A stretch of 64,000 bases of DNA from Microbacterium oryzae (GTDB lineage Bacteria > Actinomycetota > Actinomycetes > Actinomycetales > Microbacteriaceae): positions 1,054,001-1,118,000 of the forward strand of contig NZ_CP032550.1 in assembly GCF_009735645.1 (NCBI RefSeq), written 5' to 3'. How positions within the stretch are numbered: position 1 is the stretch's first letter; the number at the start of each line of letters is the position of its first letter. Below the pieces are notes generated by a model. The model did not search any database. It was not told the DNA's origin and saw nothing but the letters and a program-made list of their open reading frames with translations. Of this stretch, positions 1 through 8,816 are shown in pieces. Position numbers and translations under genes: made by a program.

Positions 1-672
1 CCCGGGGTCGGCACCGGCATCACGCTGGCGCTGTCGGGAGCGGAGACCGTCGGCTTCGTCGAGGCGACCGCGCTGTTCGCGCAATCCCTCGCCGAGGTCC
101 ATGGGTTCGCGGTGGAGGACCCGAACCGGGCGCGAGCTCTCGTGCTCACCCTCATGATGGGCGAGGAGGGCGTGAACCTCGTTCGCAACCTCGCCGCGCA
201 GGTCGTCGGCAAGGGCACCTCCCTCTCCGCGCACTGGGGCGACCTCATCACCAAGACGCTCCCCCGCGCTGCCCTCGCGCCGATCGTCGACCGCCTGAAG
301 GCGGCCTTCATCCACCAGTTCGCCGTGCGCGGCGGTGCGAGTCTCGTCGGCAAGGCGCTCCCCTTCGGCGCCGGAGCGGTCGTCGGCGGCGTGGGGAACC
401 ACGTGCTGGGCCGACGCGTGGTCGTGGCTTCCCGCCGCGCCTTCGGTCCCGCTCCCGCCGAGTTGCCCGAGTGGCTCGAGCCCGCTCCGGATGCCCGACG
501 GATCGAGAGCGCGGCGATCCACGGCATCGGAGCGGCCGCCCGCGGCGTCGGGCGTCGTGTGGCGTCGCTGCCCCAGGCCCTCCCGCTTCCCAAGCGGAAG
601 AGCACGCCCTCTTCCGCCGCGGCGGACACGCCGGACGGAGACCTGCCGGGGACCGGGTCCACGGAAGGCTGA
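1..672 (+). CDS. EcsC-family protein, 5' truncated by the window edge
   Basis: The frame is open from base 1 to a TGA at 670-672, so the start lies upstream of the window. The visible 223 residues have the look of the EcsC family: a Gly/Ala-rich start, a helical section with a MMGEEGVNLV stretch, then a Gly-rich hydrophobic segment (SLVGKALPFGAGAVVGGVGN) followed by basic residues. The last 60 residues are Pro/Ser/Lys-rich and probably disordered. EcsC-type proteins are poorly characterised, so no role is assigned beyond possible membrane association. The family call rests on pattern recall, not a search. Confidence 0.7.
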   Translation, partial: PGVGTGITLALSGAETVGFVEATALFAQSLAEVHGFAVEDPNRARALVLTLMMGEEGVNLVRNLAAQVVGKGTSLSAHWGDLITKTLPRAALAPIVDRLKAAFIHQFAVRGGASLVGKALPFGAGAVVGGVGNHVLGRRVVVASRRAFGPAPAELPEWLEPAPDARRIESAAIHGIGAAARGVGRRVASLPQALPLPKRKSTPSSAAADTPDGDLPGTGSTEG

Positions 673-781
673 GCCGCACGCCTCGTGCACAGGCCCGCGA
701 TCTCGCCCGGTCTTCCCCAGAAGGCCGTCTTCCGGCGGCTGGCAGGTCATCCGCGTCGGTGCCCGCTCCTACCGTCGGGGC

Positions 782-1081
782 ATGCTCACGCTTCTGCCCA
801 CCGCCCGCCCTCCCCTCGCCTACCGCGTCCCCTGGCGGGTGAACCGCACCGACATCGCCCACCCGCGGGTCGCCAACCGCTCCTTCGAGCCCGCCTCGGG
901 AGTGCGCGCATTCGTGCATGACGACGGCTCGCCGCCCGGCAGCGAGCACTGGGGGCTCGTCATGCCCGGCGACGTGCACGAGCTGTGCCTCTGCGACCGC
1001 GACCTCGGCTCCGCGATCGTCAGCGTGGCATGGTTCCGCCTCGGGGACGACGAGGAGTACCTGTGGCGCTTCTGCGTCTGA
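782..1081 (+). CDS. Hypothetical protein, 99 aa
   Basis: I do not recognise this protein. It starts at ATG 782, just after a GC-rich gap, and has no convincing ribosome binding site. It has a basic N-terminal third (RVPWRVNRTDIAH), a middle GSEHWGLVMPGDVHELCLCD segment and an acidic/aromatic C-terminus (GDDEEYLWRFCV). The CLC pair and terminal Cys are the only cysteines. There is no membrane segment. It lies between the EcsC-like gene and a convergent HTH regulator and may be a lone transcription unit. Confidence 0.5.
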   Translation: MLTLLPTARPPLAYRVPWRVNRTDIAHPRVANRSFEPASGVRAFVHDDGSPPGSEHWGLVMPGDVHELCLCDRDLGSAIVSVAWFRLGDDEEYLWRFCV

Positions 1082-1087
1082 GCTCCG

Positions 1088-1396
1088 TCACCCCCAGGAC
1101 CGGGGCTGCCGCCGGAATTCCTCACGGCGCGTGTAGCCGTAGGGGCGCCGTCCGCTCGGCAGATCGTCGGCGTCGATACCGGCGATCAGCTCGCCCGGGT
1201 CCACCTCGAGGGCCACCGCGATCTGCACGAGCGTCACCAGAGTCGGATTGCCGCCGCCCTTCTCGATGCGCTGCAGGTGCGTGAGATCGAGGTCCGCGCA
1301 CTCCGCCAGCTTCTTCGCGCTGAGGGTGGCGGCATGTCGCAGCTCGGCGATCTTCTGCCCCACCTTCAGCGCAGCGGCGGAGTGCGGATCTGGCAT
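1088..1396 (-). CDS. XRE-family helix-turn-helix regulator, 102 aa
   Basis: A small single-domain DNA-binding protein. Residues 8-70 form an XRE/HTH_3 domain: KVGQKIAELRHAATLSAKKL, then a recognition helix in LDLTHLQRIEKGGGNPTL, and a closing VALEVDPGELIAG. The 30-residue tail is basic and rich in Arg. The start is taken at ATG 1396 (MPDPHS), because residues further upstream read through the promoter region of the divergent gene. A GGAAGG lies directly against this ATG with no spacing, so the start is not certain. It is divergent from the SCO4848-family membrane gene and could regulate it, but that is inference. Confidence 0.8.
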   Translation of the reverse strand: MPDPHSAAALKVGQKIAELRHAATLSAKKLAECADLDLTHLQRIEKGGGNPTLVTLVQIAVALEVDPGELIAGIDADDLPSGRRPYGYTRREEFRRQPRSWG

Positions 1397-1478
1397 CCTT
1401 CCAGCATTCCGACGACCGCAGGAAAAGGGTAAGGATGCACGCGGTAGCTTATATGCCACCCGTTCAGGGGCCGCTGCG

Positions 1479-1484
1479 TAGACT
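1479..1484 (+). promoter_or_regulatory. Putative -10 element (TAGACT) of a leaderless transcript
   Basis: TAGACT fits the actinobacterial TAnnnT -10 consensus and sits exactly 6 nt before the GTG at 1491. Transcription would start at the start codon. No Shine-Dalgarno sequence precedes this GTG. Confidence 0.55.
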
Positions 1485-1490
1485 CGTGCG

Positions 1491-1706
1491 GTGACCGTGC
1501 TCCTCTCCGTGCTCCTGCTCGTCAACGCCGTCTTCAACGTCGTCGTGTGGCCCCGGTTCTGGAAGCGCGTCGCCGCGGATCCTCGTGCGCGCGACGCCGA
1601 GGGCCGCAAGACCGCCTTCTACACGGTGCACGCGACCCTCATCGGCCTCGCACTCCTCCTCGCGCTGCTCTCCGCCATCGCCGGGGTGTGGGGCCTCCTC
1701 GCCTGA
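1491..1706 (+). CDS. SCO4848-family small membrane protein
   Basis: A 71-residue protein with two hydrophobic segments (about residues 2-20 and 48-70) separated by a polar loop (WKRVAADPRARDAEGRKTAF). The FYTVHATL motif at the start of the second segment is typical of the actinobacterial SCO4848 family, whose function is unknown. The GTG start is supported by the TAGACT element placed for a leaderless mRNA. Both ends of the chain are probably on the same side of the membrane. Confidence 0.8.
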   Translation: MTVLLSVLLLVNAVFNVVVWPRFWKRVAADPRARDAEGRKTAFYTVHATLIGLALLLALLSAIAGVWGLLA

Positions 1707-1721
1707 CGCCGTGCAGCCGCC

Positions 1722-2564
1722 TCAGTCGGCCTTCCGCGCGACGACGGTGAACGTGCACGGCACGATCCGCCGCTCGTCGGCCGGCCACGCCCATCCCCCG
1801 GCGACCGGCACCATCCGCTCGCTGAAGCGCCATGGCAGCAGCGTGCTCTCGTCGAGGCGCAGGATCCGCAGGCCGGCGGCGATGAGGGCGTTGACGATCT
1901 CCGACAGCGGATGCGGCCACTCGTACGTGCGGGTGTGCGCGACGGTTCCGTCTCCCGCGTACGTGGACGCGTCGTCCCAGCTCACCGCGGAGCCATTCGG
2001 CAGGTAGGGGTAGCGCAGCTGCAGGCCCGACGCGTCCTCGTCGAGCGCGTAGAGCATCGGATGGCCGTCGCGGATGTAGAAGAGGCCGCCGTCGCGCAGC
2101 AGCGCGGCGATCTGGGCCGCCCACCGGTCGAGGTCGGCCAGCCAGCAGATGGCGCCGATGCTCGTATAGACGAGATCGAAGTCGCCCTCGACCGCCGCCC
2201 GCGCGTCGAGCGCGTCGCTCTCCACCCACGTGGCCTCGACCCCGGCGCGCCGGGCGAGGCGCGCGGCCGCGACGAGCGCGGCGGGAGAGAAGTCGACCCC
2301 CGTCACGCGTGCGCCCGCCCGGGCGAGGGAGACCGTGTCGGTGCCGATGTGGCACTGCAGGTGGCAGACGTCCAATCCCGCGACGGATGGCGCGAACGGC
2401 TCGAGCGCGGCGAGATCGTCGCGCACGACCTGAGACAGATGCGCCGGATCGTCATAGGCGTCGAGCCCGTACGCCTCCTCGTGGAGGGGGACGCGGTCCT
2501 CCCAGTTCGCGAGGTTCGCGTCGCGCGCCTCCGACCATCCGATGGCGACGTCACCTGAAGTCAT
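1722..2564 (-). CDS. Class I SAM-dependent methyltransferase
   Basis: A 280-residue Rossmann-fold methyltransferase. The SAM-binding region is at about residues 64-92 (GLDVCHLQCHIGTDTVSLAR, then GARVTGVDFSPAAL), where the usual Gly-rich loop reads CHIGTDT. Later core strands follow (FDLVYTSIGAICW, then LLRDGGLFYIRDGHP). The substrate is not predictable. The start is placed at ATG 2564, not the GTG two codons upstream, because a TAGGCT -10 element at 2571-2576 lies exactly 6 nt before the ATG. The gene is monocistronic and lies beyond the rpmE2 terminator. Confidence 0.85.
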   Translation of the reverse strand: MTSGDVAIGWSEARDANLANWEDRVPLHEEAYGLDAYDDPAHLSQVVRDDLAALEPFAPSVAGLDVCHLQCHIGTDTVSLARAGARVTGVDFSPAALVAAARLARRAGVEATWVESDALDARAAVEGDFDLVYTSIGAICWLADLDRWAAQIAALLRDGGLFYIRDGHPMLYALDEDASGLQLRYPYLPNGSAVSWDDASTYAGDGTVAHTRTYEWPHPLSEIVNALIAAGLRILRLDESTLLPWRFSERMVPVAGGWAWPADERRIVPCTFTVVARKAD

Positions 2565-2570
2565 GGACAC

Positions 2571-2576
2571 AGCCTA
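2571..2576 (-). promoter_or_regulatory. Putative -10 element (TAGGCT) of the methyltransferase gene
   Basis: On the minus strand TAGGCT is followed by 6 nt and then ATG at 2564, the spacing expected when transcription starts at the start codon. No ribosome binding site is present. Confidence 0.55.
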
Positions 2577-2583
2577 TGCAACG

Positions 2584-2615
2584 ACGGAAGGCCCCGCCGA
2601 AGCGGGGCCTTCCGT
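2584..2615 (-). terminator. Hairpin terminator after rpmE2
   Basis: A perfect 14-bp inverted repeat (2584-2597 with 2602-2615) with a CGAA loop, 14 nt beyond the rpmE2 stop codon. It has no clear T-tract, as is common in high-GC actinobacteria. Confidence 0.75.
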
Positions 2616-2629
2616 GTGGAGCTCGACGA

Positions 2630-2884
2630 TTACTTGGAGCCGCCGAAGCCCTTGAAGCGCTGGTTGAACTTCTCGACGCGGCCGGCCGAGTCCATGATGC
2701 GCTGCTTGCCCGTGTAGAACGGGTGCGACGCCGACGAGATCTCCACGTCGATGACCGGGTACTCGACGCCGTCGAGCTCGATCGTCTTGTTGCTCGTGGC
2801 GGTGGAGCGGGTGAGGAAGGTCTCGCCCGAGCCGAGGTCGCGGAAGACGATCGGCTGGTACGTCGGGTGGATGTCAGTCTTCAT
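2630..2884 (-). CDS. rpmE2: 50S ribosomal protein L31 type B
   Basis: An 84-residue ribosomal protein of the large subunit. It starts [10 protein letters not shown] and contains the [12 protein letters not shown] segment and a basic tail, [10 protein letters not shown]. It lacks the paired cysteines of the zinc-binding type A protein, so it is the zinc-independent type B form. In many bacteria this form is induced under zinc limitation, but I see no clear Zur site here. The start at 2884 has an AAGGACAACC site upstream, and a strong hairpin follows the gene. Confidence 0.95.
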   Translation of the reverse strand: MKTDIHPTYQPIVFRDLGSGETFLTRSTATSNKTIELDGVEYPVIDVEISSASHPFYTGKQRIMDSAGRVEKFNQRFKGFGGSK

Positions 2885-2956
2885 GGTTGTCCTTGCGGGA
2901 TCGAGTCGATCGGATGAGAAAGTCTGCGGGCGCAGAAGCACCAAAGCCCAAGCTTA

Positions 2957-3754
<798 letters not shown>

Positions 3755-3760
3755 GATCCC

Positions 3761-3766
3761 AGCCTA
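3761..3766 (-). promoter_or_regulatory. Putative -10 element (TAGGCT) of the ABC ATPase gene
   Basis: TAGGCT on the minus strand, then 6 nt, then ATG 3754. This is the leaderless arrangement seen repeatedly in this window. Confidence 0.55.
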
Positions 3767-3804
3767 CCGATCCCCTCGCGGCGGCCCGGCCGGGGCGCGC
3801 CCGC

Positions 3805-3810
3805 TACCCT
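3805..3810 (+). promoter_or_regulatory. Putative -10 element (TACCCT) of serB
   Basis: TACCCT ends 8 nt before the GTG start of serB at 3819. The fit to TAnnnT is correct, but the spacing is slightly longer than the 6-7 nt seen elsewhere. Confidence 0.4.
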
Positions 3811-3818
3811 CGTTCCTC

Positions 3819-4448
3819 GTGACTCGCTTTCTCGTCGTGCTCGACGCCGATTCCACCCTCATCCGCAACGAGGTCATCGAACTGATCGCCGACGAGGCAG
3901 GGCGGGGCCCGGAGGTCGCCGCGGCCACCGAGGCCGCCATGCGCGGCGAGGTGGACTTCGCCGAGAGCCTCCGCTCGCGCGTGAAGGCTCTCGCCGGTGT
4001 GCCCGTCGCCTCGTTCGCGCGCGTCCTCGCCCGCATCGAGCCCACCCCCGGCGTCCACGAGCTGGTCGCCGCGGTGCACGAGCGCGGCGGGATGGTCGGG
4101 GTCGTCTCCGGCGGATTCCACGAGATCCTCGACACCGTCGCTCCCGACCTCGGCGTCGACGTGTGGCGTGCGAACCGGCTGCGCGCACAGGACGGGGTGC
4201 TCACCGGCGAGGTCGACGGACCGATCGTCGACGCCGCCGCGAAGGCCGAGTCGCTGCGGGAGTGGGCACACGCGCACGGCGTCGCCGCGCATCGCACGAT
4301 CGCCATCGGGGATGGCGCGAACGACCTGAAGATGATCGCGGCGGCGGGTCTCGGCATCGCCTTCAACGCCAAGCCCGCCGTGCGTCAGGCCGCTCCCCTG
4401 GCGGTCGGCCCGGTCGACCTGCGCGAGGTCATCCGGCTGCTTCCGTAG
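3819..4448 (+). CDS. serB: Phosphoserine phosphatase
   Basis: This HAD-superfamily enzyme removes phosphate from O-phosphoserine in the last step of serine synthesis. The 209 residues show all four HAD motifs: DADST (9-13, nucleophile Asp9), VSGGF (96-100), Lys142, and GDGANDL (164-170). The MRGEVDF cap segment typical of SerB is at 41-47. It is the short form without N-terminal ACT domains. GTG 3819 is chosen because the protein family begins here and a -10 element precedes it. The gene converges on fabG with only 3 nt between the stops. Confidence 0.92.
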   Translation: MTRFLVVLDADSTLIRNEVIELIADEAGRGPEVAAATEAAMRGEVDFAESLRSRVKALAGVPVASFARVLARIEPTPGVHELVAAVHERGGMVGVVSGGFHEILDTVAPDLGVDVWRANRLRAQDGVLTGEVDGPIVDAAAKAESLREWAHAHGVAAHRTIAIGDGANDLKMIAAAGLGIAFNAKPAVRQAAPLAVGPVDLREVIRLLP

Positions 4449-4451
4449 CGG

Positions 4452-5162
4452 TCAGTGCCCCATCCCGAGGCCGCCGTCGACGGGGATGACGGCGCCGGAG
4501 ATGTACGCGGCGTCGTCCGAGGCGAGCCACGCGGTCACGCCGGCGACCTCCTCGGGCTTGCCGTACCGGCCGGCGGGGATCGCCTTCCGGTACTCAGCCT
4601 GGGTCGCCTCGGGGAGCTCGGCCGTCATGTCGGTCTCGATGAATCCGGGGGCGACGACGTTCGAGGTGATGCCGCGCGCGCCGAGCTCCCGCGTGAGCGA
4701 GCGGGCGAACCCGACCAGCGCGCTCTTCGACGACGCGTAGTTCACCTGGCCGGCGGAGCCGTAGAGCCCGACCACGCTCGAGATGAGGATGACGCGCCCG
4801 AAGCGTGCGCGGATCATCCCCTTCAGCGCGCGCTTGACGACGCGGAACGAGCCGCCGAGGTTGGTGTTCACGACGGCGTCGAAGTCGTCCTCGCTCATGC
4901 GGAGCATGAGCGTGTCCTTCGTGATGCCGGCGTTCGCGACGAGGATCTCGACGTTGCCGAGCTTCTCCTCGACCTCCGTGAATGCCGCGTCGAGCGATGC
5001 CGAGTCCGTCACGTCGGCGCGGACCGTCAGCGTGCCCTCGGGGCCCTCGCCGCTGCGGGCGGTGACGGCGACGCGGTAGCCGTCGGAGACGAAGCGCTCG
5101 GCGATGGCGCGGCCGATGCCGCGGTTGCCGCCGGTGACGAGGACGACGCGATCAGTGCTCAC
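4452..5162 (-). CDS. fabG: 3-oxoacyl-ACP reductase, MabA-like
   Basis: A 236-residue short-chain dehydrogenase that reduces 3-oxoacyl-ACP with NADPH in fatty acid elongation. It has the cofactor motif GGNRGIG (11-17), the NAG motif (77-79) and the catalytic Ser129, Tyr142 and Lys146. The C-terminus AVIPVDGGLGMGH closely follows mycobacterial MabA/FabG1. The GTG start at 5162 has GGAG 7 nt upstream. The racemase gene ends 39 nt upstream on the same strand. Its TAA stop opens a TAAGCT hexamer that could be the fabG -10 element. Confidence 0.9.
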   Translation of the reverse strand: MSTDRVVLVTGGNRGIGRAIAERFVSDGYRVAVTARSGEGPEGTLTVRADVTDSASLDAAFTEVEEKLGNVEILVANAGITKDTLMLRMSEDDFDAVVNTNLGGSFRVVKRALKGMIRARFGRVILISSVVGLYGSAGQVNYASSKSALVGFARSLTRELGARGITSNVVAPGFIETDMTAELPEATQAEYRKAIPAGRYGKPEEVAGVTAWLASDDAAYISGAVIPVDGGLGMGH

Positions 5163-5201
5163 AGCAGGACTCCGTTTCTGGGCGGGAGGAACCGCACCAG
5201 C

Positions 5202-5918
5202 TTATGCGGGTGCTGCGGGAGCCGCGTCGACCTCGAGCGCGGCGTCGACGGCGGCCCCGGCGTGCAGAGCGGTGGAGGCGAACACCGGCACCGGGCTGTC
5301 GCTCTCTCCGATGAGCAGCTCGATCTCGGTGCACCCGAGGATGACGCCCTCCGCGCCGTCTGCCGCGAGCGCGGCGACGATGCGACGGTACTCCTGGCGC
5401 GAGGCCTCGCGCACCTCGCCCCGCACGAGCTCTTCGTAGATGACGCGATCCACGAGCGCCTGCCCCGCCGCATCCGGAACCAGCGTCTCGATGCCGTGGC
5501 GTGCCATCCGCTCTCGGTAGAACCCCTCCCCCATCGTGAAGCGCGTGCCGAGGAGGGCCACTCGGGTCAGGCGGGCGCGGCGGATGGCCAGGGCCGTCAC
5601 GTCGACGAGGTGGAGCAGCGGCACGTCGACGGCATCCTCGATGTGCTCCGCCACCCTGTGCATGGTGTTGGTGCAGAGGACGACGACCTCCGCCCCTGCG
5701 CGCACGAGCGCCCGCGCCTCATCCGCGAGAAGCCGGCCGGCGCCATCCCAGTCACCGGACGCCTGCAGCCGCTCGACCGCCGCGAAGTCGACGGAGACCA
5801 TCACGCAGTCTGCGGAGTGCAGTCCGCCCAGACGATCGCGCACGCCCTCGTTGATCAGGCGGTAGTACAGAGCCGAGCTCTCCCAGCTCATTCCGCCGAG
5901 CAGGCCGATCCGCTTCAT
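5202..5918 (-). CDS. Aspartate/glutamate racemase family protein
   Basis: A 238-residue member of the Asp/Glu/hydantoin racemase family. It begins MKRIGLLGGMSWESS and has the two catalytic cysteines of a cofactor-independent racemase: Cys82 in VVLCTNTMH and Cys196 in ILGCTEIEL. The layout is closest to YgeA/aspartate-racemase-like enzymes, so an amino acid substrate is likely but not defined. The tail is Ala/Pro-rich. It may be cotranscribed with fabG, with no obvious functional link. Confidence 0.88.
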   Translation of the reverse strand: MKRIGLLGGMSWESSALYYRLINEGVRDRLGGLHSADCVMVSVDFAAVERLQASGDWDGAGRLLADEARALVRAGAEVVVLCTNTMHRVAEHIEDAVDVPLLHLVDVTALAIRRARLTRVALLGTRFTMGEGFYRERMARHGIETLVPDAAGQALVDRVIYEELVRGEVREASRQEYRRIVAALAADGAEGVILGCTEIELLIGESDSPVPVFASTALHAGAAVDAALEVDAAPAAPA

Positions 5919-6035
5919 GCCGCACAGGTTACGCGTTCGCGGTGGAGCGGATGTCTCGGCGAGGCACCATCACAAACTTCTGAGGGTGTCGGCTGAGCGG
6001 ATCGGCTGACAGCTCGCTCCGCGAGACTGGGGGGC

Positions 6036-6746
6036 ATGGACGCCCTGAGCAGGCTGCCGGTTCGACGCATCGAAGAGCACGCGCTGGCGCCGATGGACCG
6101 GCGCCACTGGCCTGCCACGCTCGCGCCCGTGCGGCAGATCCTGGAGTCCGGTCTGGACCTCGGCCCGGTCACCGTGCTGGTGGGAGACAACGGCGCCGGG
6201 AAGTCGACTCTGGTCGAGGCGCTCGCCGCCGCCTTCGGCCTCAATCCCGAGGGCGGGACGCACTCCGCCCGGCACGAGACCCGCCGCACCGAGTCCGATC
6301 TCGCCGATCACCTGCAGCTCATCCGCGGCGCGGGCGCGTCCCGACGCGGCGTGTTCCTGCGGGCCGAGACCATGCACGGCCACTTCAGCTACCTGGAGAC
6401 GCTCGGGGTGAGCGACCTGCACGAGCGGAGCCACGGTGAGGCGTTCCTCGAGTTCGCGAGCGCTCGCTCACGCATCTCGGGCCTGTGGGTCCTCGACGAG
6501 CCGGAGTCGGCCCTGTCCCTGTCGGGATGCCTCGCGCTTCTCGGCATCATGCGGCAGCTGACGGCCGGCGGCTCGCAGATCGTCCTGTCGACGCACTCCC
6601 CGATTCTGGCGGCACTGCCCGGAGCCGACCTCCTCGAGGTGGGCGAGTGGGGACTGCGGCGGTCGTCGTACGACGACCTCGACCTCGTCCGGAACTGGAG
6701 GCTCTTCCTCGAAGCGCCGGAACGCTATCTACGCCACCTCGACTGA
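6036..6746 (+). CDS. AAA-family ATPase of unknown role
   Basis: A 236-residue stand-alone ATPase with Walker A GDNGAGKST (50-58), Walker B LWVLDEPE (150-157) and a downstream STHSP motif (185-189). This combination is found in OLD/RecF-like and ABC-like predicted ATPases. There is no nuclease or membrane domain, and no partner gene is adjacent. The ATG at 6036 is preceded by a run of six G. The last 18 nt overlap the 3' end of the convergent MFS gene. It could be an orphan defence-type or SMC-like ATPase, but nothing nearby decides this. Confidence 0.8.
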   Translation: MDALSRLPVRRIEEHALAPMDRRHWPATLAPVRQILESGLDLGPVTVLVGDNGAGKSTLVEALAAAFGLNPEGGTHSARHETRRTESDLADHLQLIRGAGASRRGVFLRAETMHGHFSYLETLGVSDLHERSHGEAFLEFASARSRISGLWVLDEPESALSLSGCLALLGIMRQLTAGGSQIVLSTHSPILAALPGADLLEVGEWGLRRSSYDDLDLVRNWRLFLEAPERYLRHLD

Positions 6747-7997
6747 CGCGGCTTGCGCACGCACGAGCCGGTTGAGTCGTTCCGACAGCAGCAGGCCGAG
6801 TGCCACCAGCACCAGCAGGAACAGCGGGAGGATCCACAGGCCCGTCCACGTCGAGATCGCGCCGAACAGCGGCGGCGCGAGGGTGGAGCCCGTGTAGGCG
6901 GCGGCCATCTGGATGCCGATGATGGCCTGCGAGTTCCGGCGACCGAAGTTGACCGGGGTGGAGTGGATGATCGCGGGGTAGATCGGCGCGGAGCCGAGAC
7001 CTGCGACCACGAGTCCGGCGAGCGCGATCGCGTCCGTCGGCACCGGGAGGGCGAGCATCACGGCCCCGAGCCCGACGATCGCGAAGCCCCCGCGGATGAG
7101 CAGCCGGTCGCCGATCCGATCGGCGACGAAGCCTGCCAGGAACCGCCCCGCGGTGATGCCCAGCAGGTAGAGAGAGGCGAACGCCGCGGCCGTGGCGGGC
7201 GCGACGCCCCGATCTGCGACGAGGTAGGTCGACGCCCACAGGATGGAGGTGCTCTCGAGAGCGCAGTACGCGAAGAAGGCGGTGAGGATGAGGACGACCC
7301 CCGGGATCCGCAGCGCCTGCAGGAGCGGGACGTGACCGCCGGCTCGCTCGATGGGCTCGTGCTCGGACCCCTGCCCGGATGCAGCCTGGGCATCGCGCGC
7401 GGCAACCGGGTGCACGCGGCCCCACAGCGGCAGGGTGACGAGCAGGGCGAACGTGAGCACGGCCTGGATGAGGCCGACAGTCCAGTAGGCGCTCGACCAC
7501 TCGTGCCCGGAGGCCAGCGCGTGGCTCATGATGAACGGGCTGATGGATGCGCCGAGGCCCCAGAAGCTGTGGAGCCAGTTCATGTGCCGCGCGGCGTAGT
7601 GCAGGGCGACGTAGTTGTTGAGCGCCGCGTCGACGGCGCCCGCGCCGAGCCCGTACGGGATGGCCCAGAGGCACAGCATCCAGAACGAGCCGGACACGGA
7701 GAAGCCGACGAGCGCGGACGCGGTGAGCGCGACGCTCACCGCGGTGACGAGTCCGGTGCCGAACCGACGGGTCGCGCGCTCCGATGCCAGGCTCGAGAGG
7801 ATGGTGCCACTTGCGATGATCATCGTGATGATGCCGGCGAACGCGACCGGCACACCGAGGTCGCTGTGCATGGCGGGCCATCCGGCGCCGATGAGGGAGT
7901 CCGGCAGGCCGAGGCTGATGAAGGCGATGTAGATGATCGCGAGGAGGAGCGAGTACACGGCGGGGCAGACGGCCTTTCGATCCGGCGGGATGACCAT
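6729..7997 (-). CDS. MFS transporter, FucP-like
   Basis: A 422-residue carrier with about 12 hydrophobic segments. The N-terminus (AIIYIAFISLGLPDSLIGAG) and the WLHSFWGLGA segment resemble the fucose-permease-like branch of the major facilitator superfamily. The substrate is unknown. It starts at ATG 7997, about 24 nt downstream of a TAGGCT at 8027-8032. A near-palindrome, GACGGACGTTCGTC (8001-8014), lies between them. The 3' end overlaps the AAA ATPase gene. Confidence 0.85.
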   Translation of the reverse strand: MVIPPDRKAVCPAVYSLLLAIIYIAFISLGLPDSLIGAGWPAMHSDLGVPVAFAGIITMIIASGTILSSLASERATRRFGTGLVTAVSVALTASALVGFSVSGSFWMLCLWAIPYGLGAGAVDAALNNYVALHYAARHMNWLHSFWGLGASISPFIMSHALASGHEWSSAYWTVGLIQAVLTFALLVTLPLWGRVHPVAARDAQAASGQGSEHEPIERAGGHVPLLQALRIPGVVLILTAFFAYCALESTSILWASTYLVADRGVAPATAAAFASLYLLGITAGRFLAGFVADRIGDRLLIRGGFAIVGLGAVMLALPVPTDAIALAGLVVAGLGSAPIYPAIIHSTPVNFGRRNSQAIIGIQMAAAYTGSTLAPPLFGAISTWTGLWILPLFLLVLVALGLLLSERLNRLVRAQAASVEVA

Positions 7998-8000
7998 GGC

Positions 8001-8014
8001 GACGGACGTTCGTC
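8001..8014. promoter_or_regulatory. Possible operator before the MFS gene
   Basis: A 14-bp imperfect inverted repeat with outer arms GACG/CGTC and a central ACGT, directly upstream of the MFS start and downstream of its likely -10 element. This is the position for a repressor site. The regulator is not known. Confidence 0.3.
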
Positions 8015-8199
8015 GTGGCCGCTTCAGCCTAGGCAGGATCGCGATGGCCGGTGGCGCCGCTCAGGTCGTGTCGTCACGAGGACCCATCCCTCGACGGTAG
8101 GCGGACGTGCCCCCGGCAGCCGCGAGACCGTCCACCTGACGCCGCACGCATCCGGTCCGACGCGAGCCTTCTTCGCATCCCCCGCACGCCCGCGAGACG

Positions 8200-8205
8200 T
8201 AGGCT
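8200..8205 (+). promoter_or_regulatory. Putative -10 element (TAGGCT) of the DUF3099 operon
   Basis: TAGGCT lies 9 nt before the GTG at 8215. This implies a very short or absent 5' leader for the DUF3099-SURF1 operon. Confidence 0.45.
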
Positions 8206-8214
8206 GGGATCACC

Positions 8215-8589
8215 GTGAAGATCCGCAAGCCGCAGCCGCAGGCGGCGACCTCTCTCGATCGCGCTCCCCGCGACGACGAGTCGCACCGCATGCGCACGTA
8301 CCTCCTGACGATGGGCGTGCGCACGCTCTGCCTCGTCCTGATGGTGGCCGTCGTGCCGTACGGCTGGTACACCTTCGTCTTCGCGCTCGGTGCGGTCGTG
8401 CTGCCGTACATCGCGGTCGTCGTGGCGAACGCCGCCCAGTCGACGCAGGTGACCCACGCCCAGGCTCCGGAGCGGCCCGCTCTGCCCGCGGCGCCGACCC
8501 AGCCGGAGCCGACGACGCCCGGGGTCTTCCGCATCTCCGAGTCGACGGCGGATGGCGCGGAGAACGACGAGAGGGACGACCGCGCGTGA
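8215..8589 (+). CDS. DUF3099-domain membrane protein
   Basis: A 124-residue protein with a basic N-terminal segment (HRMRTYLLTMGVRTLCLVL), two closely spaced transmembrane helices (about residues 35-50 and 55-75, LGAVVLPYIAVVVANAAQ) and a Pro/Ala/Glu-rich tail. This is the DUF3099 pattern, a family common in actinobacteria and of unknown function. The GTG start follows a TAGGCT element. The stop overlaps the next start (GTGA), so translation of the three genes here is probably coupled. Confidence 0.8.
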   Translation: MKIRKPQPQAATSLDRAPRDDESHRMRTYLLTMGVRTLCLVLMVAVVPYGWYTFVFALGAVVLPYIAVVVANAAQSTQVTHAQAPERPALPAAPTQPEPTTPGVFRISESTADGAENDERDDRA

Positions 8590-8816
8590 TCGGCTTCGGC
8601 CAGCAATTCGACGAACCGGTGTGCTCGCGCGCCGCGTGCCGCGAGCGCGCGACATGGAGCATCGTGTGGCGCAACCCGCGCATCCACACGGCCGACCGGC
8701 GCAAGGTGTGGCTCGCGTGCGACGAGCACGTGGCGTATCTGCGCGATTTCCTCGCCAGCCGCGATTTCCCGCTCGAGGTCGTCGAGGGCGTCGGCACGGC
8801 GGGTGACCGCGCGTGA
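8586..8816 (+). CDS. Small conserved protein with a likely metal-binding Cys/His set
   Basis: A 76-residue protein between DUF3099 and SURF1, overlapping each by 4 nt (GTGA). It contains CSRAAC near residue 14, a WSIVWRNPRIH segment, and WLACDEHVAYLRDFLASRDFP. Cys-x4-Cys plus the later Cys and His could form a zinc site. I recall similar short proteins in actinobacteria carrying unreliable names such as acetone carboxylase, and I do not accept that function. Its fixed place before SURF1 hints at a link with respiratory assembly, but that is inference. Confidence 0.7.
   Translation: MIGFGQQFDEPVCSRAACRERATWSIVWRNPRIHTADRRKVWLACDEHVAYLRDFLASRDFPLEVVEGVGTAGDRA

Noticed and set aside
2885..2956. 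Zur box upstream of the zinc-independent L31 gene
   Set aside because: No TGAAAATGATTTTCA-like palindrome is present. Only a TAAGCT -10-like hexamer is visible.
6753..8586. Extension of the small Cys-protein gene upstream through the MFS region
   Set aside because: The upstream part is antisense to the MFS gene. The real start is GTG 8586, which overlaps the DUF3099 stop.
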